Notes: a model not told the origin generated them from the letters alone. DNA of 64,000 bases from Klebsiella sp. BIGb0407 (GCF_024807845.1 NZ_JANUEQ010000011.1:1-64000); one strand, 5' to 3'. Positions 29,935-40,566 are shown, counted from the first letter of the stretch. A program made the numbers and translations.

Positions 29935-32016
29935 TTAAGCATTCGAATAGCGTTCTGTTTCCGGCATCCAGCGCTCAATTAATGCCAGCGCTTGCTCAGG
30001 ATAACGTTCATGGATATGACGTGCTAATCGCTGAACTTCCGGGATCATTGCCTGGTCCCGGAGTAAATCAGCCACTTTAAACTCAGCTGTTCCGGTCTGG
30101 CGGGTACCGAGCAGTTCGCCAGGGCCTCGGATCTCCAGGTCTTGCTGAGCAATGAAAAACCCATCATTACTGTCACGCAGCACCTGTAACCGGCGCTGGG
30201 CTGTTTTTGACAGCGGGGATTTATAGAGCAGGACACAGTGAGAAGCAACTGCGCCACGGCCCACACGGCCTCGTAGCTGGTGCAGCTGTGCAAGACCCAG
30301 TCGTTCCGGGTTTTCGATAATCATCAAACTGGCGTTAGGTACGTCAACGCCGACTTCAATTACCGTGGTCGCGACCAGCAGTTGTAACTCTCCCTGTTTG
30401 AACGCCAGCATCACCGCCTGCTTCTCTTGCGGTTTCATACGGCCGTGTACCAGGCCAACATTAAGTTCCGTGAGCTGAGCTTTGAGTTCTTCCCAGGTGA
30501 CTTCTGCGGCCTGTGCTTCCAGTAATTCTGACTCTTCAATCAGGGTACAGACCCAGTAAGCCTGGCGGCCTTCATCCTGACAGGCGTGGCGTACACGTTC
30601 AATAATCTCGTTACGGCGGCTGTCAGCAATCGCGACCGTGGTGACGGGAGTACGTCCTGGCGGAAGTTCATCAATAACCGAGGTATCAAGGTCGGCATAG
30701 GCTGTCATCGCCAGCGTACGAGGAATAGGGGTGGCTGTCATAATCAGCTGATGCGGATGAAAGCCCTGAGCCTGTCCTTTTTCCCATAATGCCAGACGCT
30801 GATGTACACCAAAGCGGTGTTGCTCATCGATAATGACCAGTGCCAGTCTGGCAAATTGAACCTGTTCCTGGAAAATAGCATGGGTGCCGACCACCATGGT
30901 GACCTGACCACTGGCGATAGCCTCTTGCTGTGCAATGCGGGCTTTACCTTTCTGCTTACCCGCCAGCCAGCCGACTTCAATGCCCAATGGCGCAAACCAC
31001 TGACGGAAATTATTGGCGTGCTGCTCTGCCAGTAGCTCTGTAGGTGCCATTAACGCGACCTGATTGCCATGAGCGATGGCGCGTAAAGCGGCCAGGGCAG
31101 CAACCAGGGTTTTACCGGAGCCGACATCCCCTTGCACCAGACGCATCATCGGAACGTCCAGGGCCATATCATGTTCAATCTCAGCCACGACCCGCTGCTG
31201 TGCGTTCGTCGGTTTAAAAGGTAATGCGGCGAGAAAGTTATTTTTTAATTCATCGTCTTCGCTAAATGACAGGGCATGGTAGCGCTGTGCTCCAGCACGC
31301 AGCGCCAGCATGCTCAGGTTATGGGCCAGTAACTCTTCCAGGATCAGACGACGTTGCGCCGGATGCTTACCGGAGTCGAGCTCGCTGAGCTGTACGTCAG
31401 GTGGCGGGCGATGCAGGATATAGAGTGATTCAGGCAGGCTCATCAGACCCTGACTGAGCTCCGCGGGTAACAATTCGGTGATGGCACAGGTCTGTAATAC
31501 TTCAAGCGCCTGATCGGTGAGTTTACGTAATGTCGCCTGGCGAATACCCTCGGTGGTCGGATAAACCGGCGTTAAGGTTTCCTGCAGTTCCGGAGTACTT
31601 AAATCCCCCTGAATACGATACTCAGGATGGATCATCTCAGCACCATATTTACCGCGTTTAGCTTCACCATAGGCGAGAACGCGTCTGCCGGTGGCCAGGC
31701 TATTTTTCATGGCCGCATTGAAATTAAAGAAACGCATTGTCAGGATGCCGGTGCCGTCGCTTATCTGGCAGGTCATCATGCGGCGGCCACCAAAGGTGAT
31801 ATTACAGTTCAGTACCTCACCTTCTACCGTGGTATGAATGCCAGGTAAAAGCTGGTCAATGGTACAAAGCTGAGTGCGATCTTCATAACGCAGCGGTAAA
31901 TGCAGCAACAGATCCTGGAGGGTATAGAGACCAATTTTGGCAAGCTTACTGCTCTGGCTGGCGCCCACACCGGCAAGCGAACTTAACGGGATGGCATCCA
32001 GCAAGCGGCCTTTCAT
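29935..32016 (-). CDS. recG: ATP-dependent DNA helicase RecG
   Basis: Branch-migrates forks and Holliday junctions and regresses stalled forks. The 693 residues equal E. coli RecG. An N-terminal wedge/OB domain precedes helicase motif I (GDVGSGKT), motif II (DEQH), motif III (TATPIPRT), a second RecA-like domain with motif VI (QLRGRVGRG), and the RecG C-terminus. Start is three bases after the trmH stop. It is last in the gmk-rpoZ-spoT-trmH-recG cluster. Confidence 0.98.
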   Translation of the reverse strand: MKGRLLDAIPLSSLAGVGASQSSKLAKIGLYTLQDLLLHLPLRYEDRTQLCTIDQLLPGIHTTVEGEVLNCNITFGGRRMMTCQISDGTGILTMRFFNFNAAMKNSLATGRRVLAYGEAKRGKYGAEMIHPEYRIQGDLSTPELQETLTPVYPTTEGIRQATLRKLTDQALEVLQTCAITELLPAELSQGLMSLPESLYILHRPPPDVQLSELDSGKHPAQRRLILEELLAHNLSMLALRAGAQRYHALSFSEDDELKNNFLAALPFKPTNAQQRVVAEIEHDMALDVPMMRLVQGDVGSGKTLVAALAALRAIAHGNQVALMAPTELLAEQHANNFRQWFAPLGIEVGWLAGKQKGKARIAQQEAIASGQVTMVVGTHAIFQEQVQFARLALVIIDEQHRFGVHQRLALWEKGQAQGFHPHQLIMTATPIPRTLAMTAYADLDTSVIDELPPGRTPVTTVAIADSRRNEIIERVRHACQDEGRQAYWVCTLIEESELLEAQAAEVTWEELKAQLTELNVGLVHGRMKPQEKQAVMLAFKQGELQLLVATTVIEVGVDVPNASLMIIENPERLGLAQLHQLRGRVGRGAVASHCVLLYKSPLSKTAQRRLQVLRDSNDGFFIAQQDLEIRGPGELLGTRQTGTAEFKVADLLRDQAMIPEVQRLARHIHERYPEQALALIERWMPETERYSNA

Positions 32017-32019
32017 GAC

Positions 32020-32709
32020 TTATCCTGCTGACTGCATGGCAGCCCACCATGCGGGATCGGCGTCTATCTCACCTTGCTGATTCACATGTGGGTAGGGTAA
32101 GCGCTTACGACGAGAGAGGTTCGCCAGCACCGGATAACCGCCTTCAAACAGTAACCGTTGCTGTTCAGAATCTGGCAGCGTACTGTTTTCGCGCTGATAC
32201 ATACCCGCATTCTGTCGCTGACGCTGTGCTTCGTACAGGATAAGCGCTGAAGCTACGGAAACATTCAGTGACTGTACCATTCCGGTCATCGGAATAATGA
32301 TATCCTGGTCTGCAAGACTCAGTGCCTCTTGAGTAATACCTGTTTTTTCCTGACCCATTAAAATACAGGTCGGGCGGGTATAGTCTATTTCGCGGAAATC
32401 GACGGCTTTTTCAGAAAGATGGGTAGCAAGTACCTGCATACCACAGCCTTTAAGATGACCGATCGCCTCGCCGATAGTCGGGTGGGTTTTAACTTCAACC
32501 CAGGAGTTACTACCGGCCGCCGAAGAGGCCATGGTCCGCATTCGGCTACCCGGCCACACCGCATGAACTTCATGAACACCAACGGCATCTGCGGTGCGAA
32601 TAATGGCAGAGACGTTATGGGGCTTATGCACCTGCTCCATGCATACTGTCAGGTCTGGCTGACGTCTTGCGAGCATTTCGCAAATACGGGCATAGCGTTG
32701 CGGATTCAT
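32020..32709 (-). CDS. trmH: tRNA (guanosine(18)-2'-O)-methyltransferase TrmH
   Basis: A SPOUT-fold enzyme that methylates G18 in the D-loop of tRNAs (229 residues, as in E. coli SpoU/TrmH). The three SPOUT motifs are seen: NVSAIIRTADAVG, the ILMGQEKTG loop and IIPMTGMVQSLNVSVASALILYE, which forms the SAM-binding trefoil knot. Its ATG lies four bases after the spoT stop. Confidence 0.97.
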   Translation of the reverse strand: MNPQRYARICEMLARRQPDLTVCMEQVHKPHNVSAIIRTADAVGVHEVHAVWPGSRMRTMASSAAGSNSWVEVKTHPTIGEAIGHLKGCGMQVLATHLSEKAVDFREIDYTRPTCILMGQEKTGITQEALSLADQDIIIPMTGMVQSLNVSVASALILYEAQRQRQNAGMYQRENSTLPDSEQQRLLFEGGYPVLANLSRRKRLPYPHVNQQGEIDADPAWWAAMQSAG

Positions 32710-32713
32710 AGCA

Positions 32714-34834
32714 CTAGTTTCGGTTACGGGTCACTTTAATCACATCTGGCATCACACGAATTTTACGCATGATATTCGCCAGCTGGATACGATCCCGGGC
32801 AGTCAGTCGAATGAATGCGCTATAAACCCTGCCGTCTTTCTCTTCAGTATTCAGGCTCTGAATATTTGAAGCAGCTGTGTTTATTGCCGCAGTCAGGTTC
32901 GCCAGTGCACCCTGGTGATTGAACATATCAACTTTGATTTCGGTGATGAACTCTTGCTCTATCTCTTTATCCCACTCGACGGCCATAAACTTCTCGAGCT
33001 CTTTCTGGTAGCCTCGAATATTACGACAGGACTCATGGTGGATAACCAGCCCTTTCCCCGGACTGATATGAGCAATGATTGGGTCACCCGGAATAGGTCG
33101 ACAGCATTTTGCAAAGGTAATCAGAACGCCATCTGCCCCTTTAATCGGCAGGCGTGTATGTGGGTTCTGAGACGTTAGGGTCCCTGGAGCTGCAGCAGTA
33201 ATTTCACCTTGCAGATGCTTAGCGACTACGACACTCATGGTATTGCCAAGCCCGACTTCAGCCAGCAAGTCATCAAGCGTTGCCAGCTTCATGCGGTCTA
33301 ATTCACGCTGGATATTCTCCGGTGGGATCTCTGCAAGTTTACGGCTTCCACCTAACGCATGATTTAACAGGCGACGGCCAAGACTGATAGAGTCATCACG
33401 CTTGAGGTTTTTGAGCATCTGGCGAATTTTGGCGCGCGCTTTTGAGCTGACGACAAAGTTAAGCCATGCGGCATTAGGGCGAGCACCAGGTGCTGTGATG
33501 ATTTCAATGGTTTGCCCGCTGGCCAGTGACTGTGACAGCGGGTAGGGCTGTCTGTCGACTCTCGCACCCACGCAGGCATGACCGATATCGGTATGCACGG
33601 CGTAAGCAAAGTCGACGGGCGTTGAGCCTGCTGGCAGTTCAACAATACGACCTTCTGGGGTGAAAACGTAAATTTCATCCGGGAACAGATCGGATTTTAC
33701 GCTTTCGATAAATTCAAATGAGCTGCCTGCGCTTTGCTGGAGTTCAAGTAAGCTTTGCATCCAGCGCTGGGCGCGGATTTGTGCTGTAGTACCGCTTTCG
33801 CCCTGTTCCTTATAAGTCCAGTGCGCAGCTACCCCCATCTCAGCCATCTGATCCATATCTTCGGTACGAATCTGCACTTCAACAGGCACGCCATGCGGGC
33901 CAATCATTGAGGTGTGTAGTGACTGATAGCCGTTAGCTTTTGGGATAGCAATATAGTCTTTGACTCGACCAGGCCTGGGTTTATACAGGCTGTGCATTTG
34001 ACCGAGCACGCGATAGCAGGTATCCATGTCGCGTACGATCACACGAAACGCATAGATATCCATTATTGAGTGAAAACGCTGCTCTTTGAGGGTCATTTTG
34101 CAGTAAATCGAATAGAGATGTTTTTCGCGGCCACTCACGCGGCAGGCAATCCCTGCTTCTTGTAGTCGCCCGTCTATTTCCGAAAGGATTTTTTGAATCA
34201 TTTCCTTACGGTTGCCACGCGCGGCTTTTACCACCTCTTTAATTACGCGATAACGGTTTGGATACAGGGCTTCAAAACCCAGTTCCTCAAGTTCGGTTTT
34301 TAAATGGTGAATACCAAGGCGGTGTGCCAGAGGACTATAGATCTCAAGCGTTTCACGAGCAATACGACGACGTTTATCCGGGCGCAAAGAGCCAAGGGTA
34401 CGCATGTTATGTGTGCGGTCGGCCAGTTTTATCAAAACAACCCGAATATCCTGCACCATTGCCATGATCATTTTGCGAAAGTTTTCAGCTTGCGCTTCTT
34501 TCTTATCGCGAAACGTGAGTTTGTCGAGCTTAGAAACCCCTTCTACCAGTTCAGCAACGCTTTTACCAAACAGCTGTTCCATATCTTGGTAAGTAGCAGG
34601 GGTATCTTCAATAACATCATGCAACAATGCCGCCATCAGTGTTTCATGGTCGAGTTTCATCTCGGCCAGAATACAGGCAACGGCGACAGGGTGCGTGATA
34701 TAGGGTTCACCGCTTGAGCGTGTTTGTCCCTCGTGAGCATCACGTGCAACAAGATATGCCTGCCGGAGCCGTTTTATTTGCTCCTCTGGCAGGTAATTTT
34801 GAATCAGCTGATTCAGGCTTTCAAACAGATACAA
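32714..34834 (-). CDS. spoT: Bifunctional (p)ppGpp synthetase/hydrolase SpoT
   Basis: Controls the stringent alarmone, chiefly as hydrolase. Residues about 45-145 hold the HD domain (His72, Asp73 in ALLHDVIEDT). The synthetase domain follows (about 230-350), then TGS (about 390-450), helical, and zinc/ACT domains ending PDVIKVTRNRN. Length 706, four more than E. coli. In the same order as E. coli after rpoZ, with a 22-base gap. Confidence 0.98.
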   Translation of the reverse strand: MYLFESLNQLIQNYLPEEQIKRLRQAYLVARDAHEGQTRSSGEPYITHPVAVACILAEMKLDHETLMAALLHDVIEDTPATYQDMEQLFGKSVAELVEGVSKLDKLTFRDKKEAQAENFRKMIMAMVQDIRVVLIKLADRTHNMRTLGSLRPDKRRRIARETLEIYSPLAHRLGIHHLKTELEELGFEALYPNRYRVIKEVVKAARGNRKEMIQKILSEIDGRLQEAGIACRVSGREKHLYSIYCKMTLKEQRFHSIMDIYAFRVIVRDMDTCYRVLGQMHSLYKPRPGRVKDYIAIPKANGYQSLHTSMIGPHGVPVEVQIRTEDMDQMAEMGVAAHWTYKEQGESGTTAQIRAQRWMQSLLELQQSAGSSFEFIESVKSDLFPDEIYVFTPEGRIVELPAGSTPVDFAYAVHTDIGHACVGARVDRQPYPLSQSLASGQTIEIITAPGARPNAAWLNFVVSSKARAKIRQMLKNLKRDDSISLGRRLLNHALGGSRKLAEIPPENIQRELDRMKLATLDDLLAEVGLGNTMSVVVAKHLQGEITAAAPGTLTSQNPHTRLPIKGADGVLITFAKCCRPIPGDPIIAHISPGKGLVIHHESCRNIRGYQKELEKFMAVEWDKEIEQEFITEIKVDMFNHQGALANLTAAINTAASNIQSLNTEEKDGRVYSAFIRLTARDRIQLANIMRKIRVMPDVIKVTRNRN

Positions 34835-34856
34835 GGGAGACCCATAACTGGTTTAA

Positions 34857-35132
34857 TTAACGACGACCTTCAGCAATAGCGGTAACAGCCTGTAATTCTG
34901 CTGCTTCTTGCTCTTGCTGTTCCTGACGATCACGAACATCGAGAATTTTGTTGTTGATCAACCCTTCTTCGATTTCACGCAGTGCAATCACTGTGGTCTT
35001 ATCGTTTTCTTCTGGTACCAGTGGATCTTTACCGCCAGTTTGCATCTGACGAGCGCGACGCGCGGCGACCAGTACCAGGTCAAAACGGTTACCAATTTTC
35101 TCTACAGCGTCCTGAACAGTTACGCGTGCCAT
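34857..35132 (-). CDS. rpoZ: RNA polymerase omega subunit
   Basis: The 91-residue omega subunit helps fold beta-prime and forms a (p)ppGpp-binding site on RNA polymerase. The start [20 protein letters not shown] and the conserved RARQM are as in E. coli. It lies 54 bases after gmk and before spoT, so an alarmone receptor subunit and an alarmone enzyme are co-transcribed. Confidence 0.98.
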   Translation of the reverse strand: MARVTVQDAVEKIGNRFDLVLVAARRARQMQTGGKDPLVPEENDKTTVIALREIEEGLINNKILDVRDRQEQQEQEAAELQAVTAIAEGRR

Positions 35133-35186
35133 AATTACAATGCTCCACAGATGAGGAAATGACTGGGCATGATACTGAAACTGATG

Positions 35187-35849
<663 letters not shown>

Positions 35850-36067
35850 CTATTTGCATAGTATACACGCACCCCGGCAAGGGACGTAGATTTTGTCATC
35901 GATTACGCTACTTTTTGTTGTTCTCTCCAGGTTACGCCCGGGTTTTTTGCCTTATTCATTGCAATAACATTGATTTTCAGCGGAGTCTCTCGAATAAACT
36001 GGCTTTGTGACTCGCTCAGGTAAGGCGGTTTGGTTATACCAGGATGTATCACATTCAAGGAGGAAAC

Positions 36068-36397
36068 ATGCAAGAGAGCACCAGATTCATTATTGCAGTT
36101 ATTTTATTGAGTATAGGGGGCGCCCTGATCCCTGGTCATGCCAAATCTACCATAGCGGTTAAAAGCGGTGGTATGAGCCAAACGATAAGCTATCAAGAAC
36201 AGCAGCACGGCGACGATTTATCCAAAAGGTTACCCCCTCAGTGGCGATATTCTGCCGAACAGTGGGGAACAGCCAGACAGGCTAAATCACCGGCTTTGCT
36301 GTGGCATCGCTTCTCGTTAACGCCACAACCGGTATTTTTTCACTGGGTGATGGCTATGTGGAGCCAGCAGGCTGCTTTTGTCTTGCTGGTACCCTAG
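36068..36397 (+). CDS. Hypothetical small exported or membrane protein
   Basis: A 109-residue frame preceded by a strong AAGGAGG six bases from the ATG. An N-terminal signal-like segment (FIIAVILLSIGGALIP) is followed by a polar middle (SYQEQQHGDDLSKRLPPQWRY) and a Trp-rich hydrophobic C-terminus. I do not recognise it. It stands where E. coli carries ligB, with no similarity to it. Its end lies 16 bases from the convergent yicG stop. A second open frame (+1) begins inside at 36301, so a frameshifted longer protein is possible. Confidence 0.55.
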   Translation: MQESTRFIIAVILLSIGGALIPGHAKSTIAVKSGGMSQTISYQEQQHGDDLSKRLPPQWRYSAEQWGTARQAKSPALLWHRFSLTPQPVFFHWVMAMWSQQAAFVLLVP

Positions 36398-36412
36398 CCT
36401 CAATACGGACTA

Positions 36413-37030
36413 TCAGTGTTCAGAATGTTTATAGTAAAAAACAGGCAAACCAAGACGTAAGCGCAGCGCTAACAGACGGGCAGTAAAGCCGAATAGTAAG
36501 GTAGCAATGATAACGACATCCTGGTTAGTGACGTAATGCTGAAGAATGAGGTACATCACGGCTGCCGCAAAGGCGATACCAGCATAGAGTTCTTTCTGAA
36601 AGACCAGCGGGATCCGTTTACAGAACATATCCCGCAGTACGCCACCGAAGACACCTGTAATAACCGCGGAAATAATGGCAATGATTGGGCCGTGCCCCAT
36701 ATCCAGCGCGACCTGAGCTCCAATAATGGAAAACACCACCAGGCCTAAGGCATCCAGTACTAAAAAGAGCTTACGCAGGTGAGGCATCAGTGGAGCCATC
36801 ATGGTGGTGAGAATCGCAGCTGCGGCGACGATGACGACATATTCAGGGTGTTTTACCCAAGTCAGTGGGTAGTGACCTAGTAAAATATCACGTACCGATC
36901 CACCTCCGAGCGCTGTTGCTGTCGCAATAATAATTACGCCAAAGGTATCCATACGACGCCGACCTGCGGCTAATGCACCCGTCATGGCTTCTGCCGTGAT
37001 ACCGATAATATAAAGAATATGTAGCAACAT
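36413..37030 (-). CDS. yicG: UPF0126 (TRIC channel family) membrane protein YicG
   Basis: An inner-membrane protein with seven segments and two repeats of a three-helix unit, related to TRIC cation channels; bacterial members are linked to glycine uptake in some species. The GGGSVRD motif appears in the first repeat and GGVLRD in the second. The ATG at 37030 gives 205 residues, equal to E. coli YicG; the frame is open further upstream to 37258, but those residues are AT-rich and not conserved. Confidence 0.95.
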   Translation of the reverse strand: MLLHILYIIGITAEAMTGALAAGRRRMDTFGVIIIATATALGGGSVRDILLGHYPLTWVKHPEYVVIVAAAAILTTMMAPLMPHLRKLFLVLDALGLVVFSIIGAQVALDMGHGPIIAIISAVITGVFGGVLRDMFCKRIPLVFQKELYAGIAFAAAVMYLILQHYVTNQDVVIIATLLFGFTARLLALRLRLGLPVFYYKHSEH

Positions 37031-37754
37031 GGACAACACCTCTTCAGAAGAGCCGTAAGAGTAACGTTTTTTGAACAATGTCACGATTGAGATTTTTTCA
37101 ACCAAAACAAAATTGATTATTTTTACTAATGCAAAAAGTGAATTATTCTTATCTGACAAAGAGGTTGTAAACTTTATGTGATTTTTTGGATTAAAAAATC
37201 TAAAGTGAAATTTGAAAAGAAAAATGCCCTTTGTCTCTGTCAGGCGGTGACCCAACAAGCAGACGTCTTATCTTGTTTTTTTCTGTCTTTCAAATAGCCA
37301 CGGACGAAACAGGTAGCGTTAAATTCAGGCACAAAATAAAGGCAGCTGATAAAAACAACTTAAGTAAATCCAGAGAAATTAAATAATGATGGAGATGATT
37401 TTTTAGCATATGAATAATAGTTATGATGATATTTCTTTTGAATATAAACAGAAGATAAGCGCCGCTGATGTTATGTCAGGTGCTATTTATTGTTTCTAAA
37501 TAACTCTCTATTACTTTTGAAATGGCAGCTTGTATACTGTGTTTTTTGTAGATGTTTGTTTTTAAATGAAAATAAAGCTATTATTTTGTGGGCGGAAGGT
37601 GCGTTTTGTTGTCTGATAAATCCTAAAAATAATTGTGCTAATGGGTGAAAATAATGCGCTAAATCATCATTTTGCCAATAAAGCTTTGTTATTTTGTTAC
37701 CTTCCCCAAACTTCACCTGTTTTATCACCCTGATATTTTATGAGGATTATTAAA
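37031..37754. other. AT-rich intergenic region, no gene seen
   Basis: About 720 bases between divergently transcribed yicG and the DoxX-type gene. It is low in GC and contains several short frames without ribosome sites, including an 81-codon minus-strand frame (37483-37728) that I do not accept. The promoters for both neighbours must lie here. No repeat or RNA gene was found. Confidence 0.6.
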
Positions 37755-38189
37755 ATGATAGCAAAGCTAAACAGCATCTTTACTTCTGTAACTCATCACC
37801 CTGATGGCGGACGACTATTATTACGTATTCTGGTTGCCGGTTTAATGATCTTTCATGGCGTTGCGAAAGTAAGCCATGGTGTCGACTGGATAGCTGCAGA
37901 CTTAGCAGCTAAAGGCGTACCATCATTTGTTGCTTATGGAGTCTATATTGGCGAGATACTGGCACCTGCGATGGTTATTTTAGGCATTTTTACAGCACCT
38001 GCAGCGCTGGTTATTCTGATTAATATGATTGTTGCCATGTTAATGGTGGGTTCTTTCGGTCACGCGATGGAAGTCACCAAAGTGGGTGCCTGGGCATTAG
38101 AAACTGACGCATTTTATGTCTTAGGTTGTGTCGCTATTATGATGCTGGGTACAGGTAAATACTCAGTTGCTCCACCGGCATATCGCTAA
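37755..38189 (+). CDS. DoxX family membrane protein
   Basis: A 144-residue integral membrane protein with four hydrophobic segments: LLLRILVAGLMIFHG, YGVYIGEILAPAMVILGIF, LVILINMIVAMLMVG and FYVLGCVAIMMLG. The layout and the LRI...GLxxxFHG start place it in the DoxX/YphA-like group, whose members are mostly of unknown role (some linked to quinone or redox-stress functions). The ATG at 37755 has GAGGA nine to ten bases upstream; an ATG at 37740 would add five residues. It is not found here in E. coli. Confidence 0.85.
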   Translation: MIAKLNSIFTSVTHHPDGGRLLLRILVAGLMIFHGVAKVSHGVDWIAADLAAKGVPSFVAYGVYIGEILAPAMVILGIFTAPAALVILINMIVAMLMVGSFGHAMEVTKVGAWALETDAFYVLGCVAIMMLGTGKYSVAPPAYR

Positions 38190-38228
38190 CCGAACCATCA
38201 GAAAAATAGATTCTATGGTTACAACAGG

Positions 38229-38277
38229 CCCGGCATCATCTCTCTGATTATCAGATTGTAGAGAAGCCGGGCTAGTC
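38229..38277 (+). terminator. Hairpin terminator after the DoxX gene
   Basis: GCCCGGC and GCCGGGC pair, with an inner TCTCT / AGAGA stem, followed by TAGTCTT. The T run is interrupted, so efficiency is uncertain. Confidence 0.5.
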
Positions 38278-38381
38278 TTAAATTTCTCAATAACACGCCC
38301 TGATAAACCAAAATACATTTCAAAAAATCTCATCTTCCAGGATTATACCTGCCGTACTTCACATCAGGCTAAAGGGACACA

Positions 38382-38918
38382 ATGAAATATTTATCGATAC
38401 CAGCAATGCTGCTGGCATCTTCAGCAGTGCTATGCGCCCCCGTTTATGCATCAGAGTCTGATCGTCCTGACCGTAATACTGCGGTATTACCACAAGCAGG
38501 TCAGACAATGAACATTGTGCTTCAAAAGCTCTCTGCTAAGTACGATAAAGAGATTTCATCTTTAGATCTGTCTGCTGAGCAACTCAAGGCTATTGTTTAT
38601 GTTCGTCCTGACTGGGTTCGTGAACCAATCCCCTTTTCAACGGTAAAAGAGTTTGCCGCGGTTCTTTTTGCTCAGCCGGGTTTGCAGTCAGTGAAGATTA
38701 TTAAATATGGGGAGTATCTTGGTTTTTACGTAAAAATGACCGGTCTGCCAGCTGATGGGTATGCGCTCTATCCGCAAGAGAATAGCTATCTGCTGAAGGG
38801 AATTGTCGATGATGAAGGCCTGCTTGAGACTATTGATGCCAGAGAAGAGGAGCTACTGTTTCAATCATTTTATCCTAAAGCGATGACTGCCCTCACGGAT
38901 AATGGTTTTAAGGGGTAA
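38382..38918 (+). CDS. Hypothetical periplasmic protein
   Basis: A 178-residue protein with a clear Sec signal: MKYLSIPAMLLASSAVLCAP then VYASES, cleavage expected after the ASA-like VYA. The mature part shows no motif I recognise. It contains alternating helical and strand-like segments (FAAVLFAQPGLQSVKIIKYGEY). GGGACA ribosome site before the ATG. It may belong with the DoxX and the 48-residue gene to one acquired patch, but no shared transcript is shown. Confidence 0.75.
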   Translation: MKYLSIPAMLLASSAVLCAPVYASESDRPDRNTAVLPQAGQTMNIVLQKLSAKYDKEISSLDLSAEQLKAIVYVRPDWVREPIPFSTVKEFAAVLFAQPGLQSVKIIKYGEYLGFYVKMTGLPADGYALYPQENSYLLKGIVDDEGLLETIDAREEELLFQSFYPKAMTALTDNGFKG

Positions 38919-38981
38919 CACCTTTTATTCTCACCAAAATAAGCTATAAATAATAAATCCCTTATTAAAAAAGAGGTTTAT

Positions 38982-39128
38982 ATGGCAGAGCATCAGGAAG
39001 AAAAGAAAAATCTCAAAGAAGAAGCTAAAGAGATAAAAGAGACAATTGTGAATGACTTAAAAGAAGCAAAGGATGAGTTTAAAGAAGCGGAAAAGCTCTT
39101 TGAAAAACATCCGTCATCACTAGAGTAA
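38982..39128 (+). CDS. Small highly charged helical protein (48 aa)
   Basis: The frame begins ATGGCAGAGCATCAG, six bases after AAGAGG, and encodes a protein of almost only Glu, Lys, Asp and Ala with regular heptad-like spacing (KKNLKEEAKEIKETIV, KEAEKLFEKHP). It is predicted to be one amphipathic helix or coiled coil, without cysteine or membrane segment. Good ribosome site and codon usage argue for expression. Function unknown; similar short charged proteins are often stress-induced. Confidence 0.6.
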   Translation: MAEHQEEKKNLKEEAKEIKETIVNDLKEAKDEFKEAEKLFEKHPSSLE

Positions 39129-39199
39129 TCTCGGTCAGGTTGAACGGGTGAGTACCCCAAGGGATGCGCCCGTTTATCTCACCATTTCAATGCGTTGAT

Positions 39200-40513
39200 C
39201 TACCACTTCGCAGGTAAATACTGAGTGTAATATAAAGGCATCACGATGTGAGTTTGTTCCAGAACTGAAGAGCCTTGTGTACCGGTTAATTTGAATGTTT
39301 TGACTGGCGTACATTTCTCTATATAGGAAGCAAGCGATCTGGCGCGTGTTCGTTGCCCACTTTTTACTTCTATCGGGATGATATTGCCTTCATCATTTGA
39401 GATGATGAACTCTATTTCTGCGCGTGCATCATACCAGGAGTAACTCGGATCTATGCCCATAGCGGTCAGTTCTTGCTGAACAAAGTTTTCAGCAATATAA
39501 CCTTTATATTCATATCGTTGTTGTTTAATCTCTTTATAGCTACTGCCTAGCATATGGTTAAGCAAGCCTACATCAAATAGAAATAACTTAACCCTATTCT
39601 CTTTTTTATAGGCAGCGAGTGGCGTTCTGGGCATTCCTTCAATCGGATAGTTAGCCAGTGCTAAACGACAACACCTTAACCAATGGATTGCAGTTTCAAA
39701 ATCGCTATAACGAGATTTACGAGCATGCACATTTTTAAACTTAAAGCGTTTCACCGACTCATCTAAAACCAGTGAAAGCTGTGCGGGAATACTAATGAAT
39801 ACCGATTCAATGAGTGTTGCATCGATCTTGCCTGCATATTTACCAAAATCGCGTCGATAACCTTGAACCAAGTCGGCATGAATTTTTGTCACCTTCTCAA
39901 CAGCATCTAAAATGCTCACATCTTTGAATTGATACCAGGCTGCAACCGCTTCCGGCATACCACCGGTAAAAAAATAATCTGTCAGTTTATCCATGAATTT
40001 ATTATGGGCCGCAGCTGAGTTCGCTTGCGTATCAAATGCTTTAATCAAGGCTGTTTCTTTGGATGCATAAATAAATTCTTGAAACGTCAAAGGGTGTAAA
40101 TTGTATTGCTCAACCTTGCCTACTGGAAAGGTATTGAGCAAACCAATATTTGACCCACTTGCTGCAATAAAGTACGTCGGTGATTTTTCAGCGAAGTATT
40201 TAAGCGATGTAACAGCTCGTTCGCACTCGCCAATTTCATCCAGAATCAGTAAGTCAGTTTCTGTGTTAAAAGGTTGGTTGGTGATTAGCTCAAGATTCAT
40301 CAATAATTCATCTGGAGAAAGAGAGCCATCAAATGCTTCTTTATATGACGGATTTTCCAGAAAATCGATACGCAGGATATTCTTAAAGGTTTTCCCAAAG
40401 AGGTCTTGTAGCAGATATGTTTTACCTGTTTGGCGCGCACCATCAATCAATAAGGGTTTACGGGTTGGTTGATTTTTCCATGCCATTAATGAGTTGAGTA
40501 GGGTGCGTTGCAT
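39200..40513 (-). CDS. AAA_14/DUF4143 ATPase
   Basis: A P-loop ATPase of the widespread prokaryotic AAA_14 plus DUF4143 group. Walker A is DGARQTGKT (about residues 24-32), Walker B LLILDEIGE, sensor-like AASGSN. The C-terminal DUF4143 domain carries a restriction-endonuclease-like signature: Glu in ARAEIEFI and the IPIEVKSGQ strand. The biological role of this family is not settled. The start at 40513 has AGGA eight bases upstream; an ATG at 40546 would add 11 residues. About 437 residues, typical for the family. Two palindromes lie just upstream. Likely horizontally acquired, in the place where E. coli has dinD. Confidence 0.9.
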   Translation of the reverse strand: MQRTLLNSLMAWKNQPTRKPLLIDGARQTGKTYLLQDLFGKTFKNILRIDFLENPSYKEAFDGSLSPDELLMNLELITNQPFNTETDLLILDEIGECERAVTSLKYFAEKSPTYFIAASGSNIGLLNTFPVGKVEQYNLHPLTFQEFIYASKETALIKAFDTQANSAAAHNKFMDKLTDYFFTGGMPEAVAAWYQFKDVSILDAVEKVTKIHADLVQGYRRDFGKYAGKIDATLIESVFISIPAQLSLVLDESVKRFKFKNVHARKSRYSDFETAIHWLRCCRLALANYPIEGMPRTPLAAYKKENRVKLFLFDVGLLNHMLGSSYKEIKQQRYEYKGYIAENFVQQELTAMGIDPSYSWYDARAEIEFIISNDEGNIIPIEVKSGQRTRARSLASYIEKCTPVKTFKLTGTQGSSVLEQTHIVMPLYYTQYLPAKW

Positions 40514-40566
40514 TGCTAGTTCCTGCCGTGATAGTGGATTAATCATCAACAGCATAATACAAATCG

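Noticed and set aside
37483-37728. 81-codon minus-strand frame in the yicG-DoxX gap
   Set aside because: No ribosome site, AT-driven composition, no recognisable segment.
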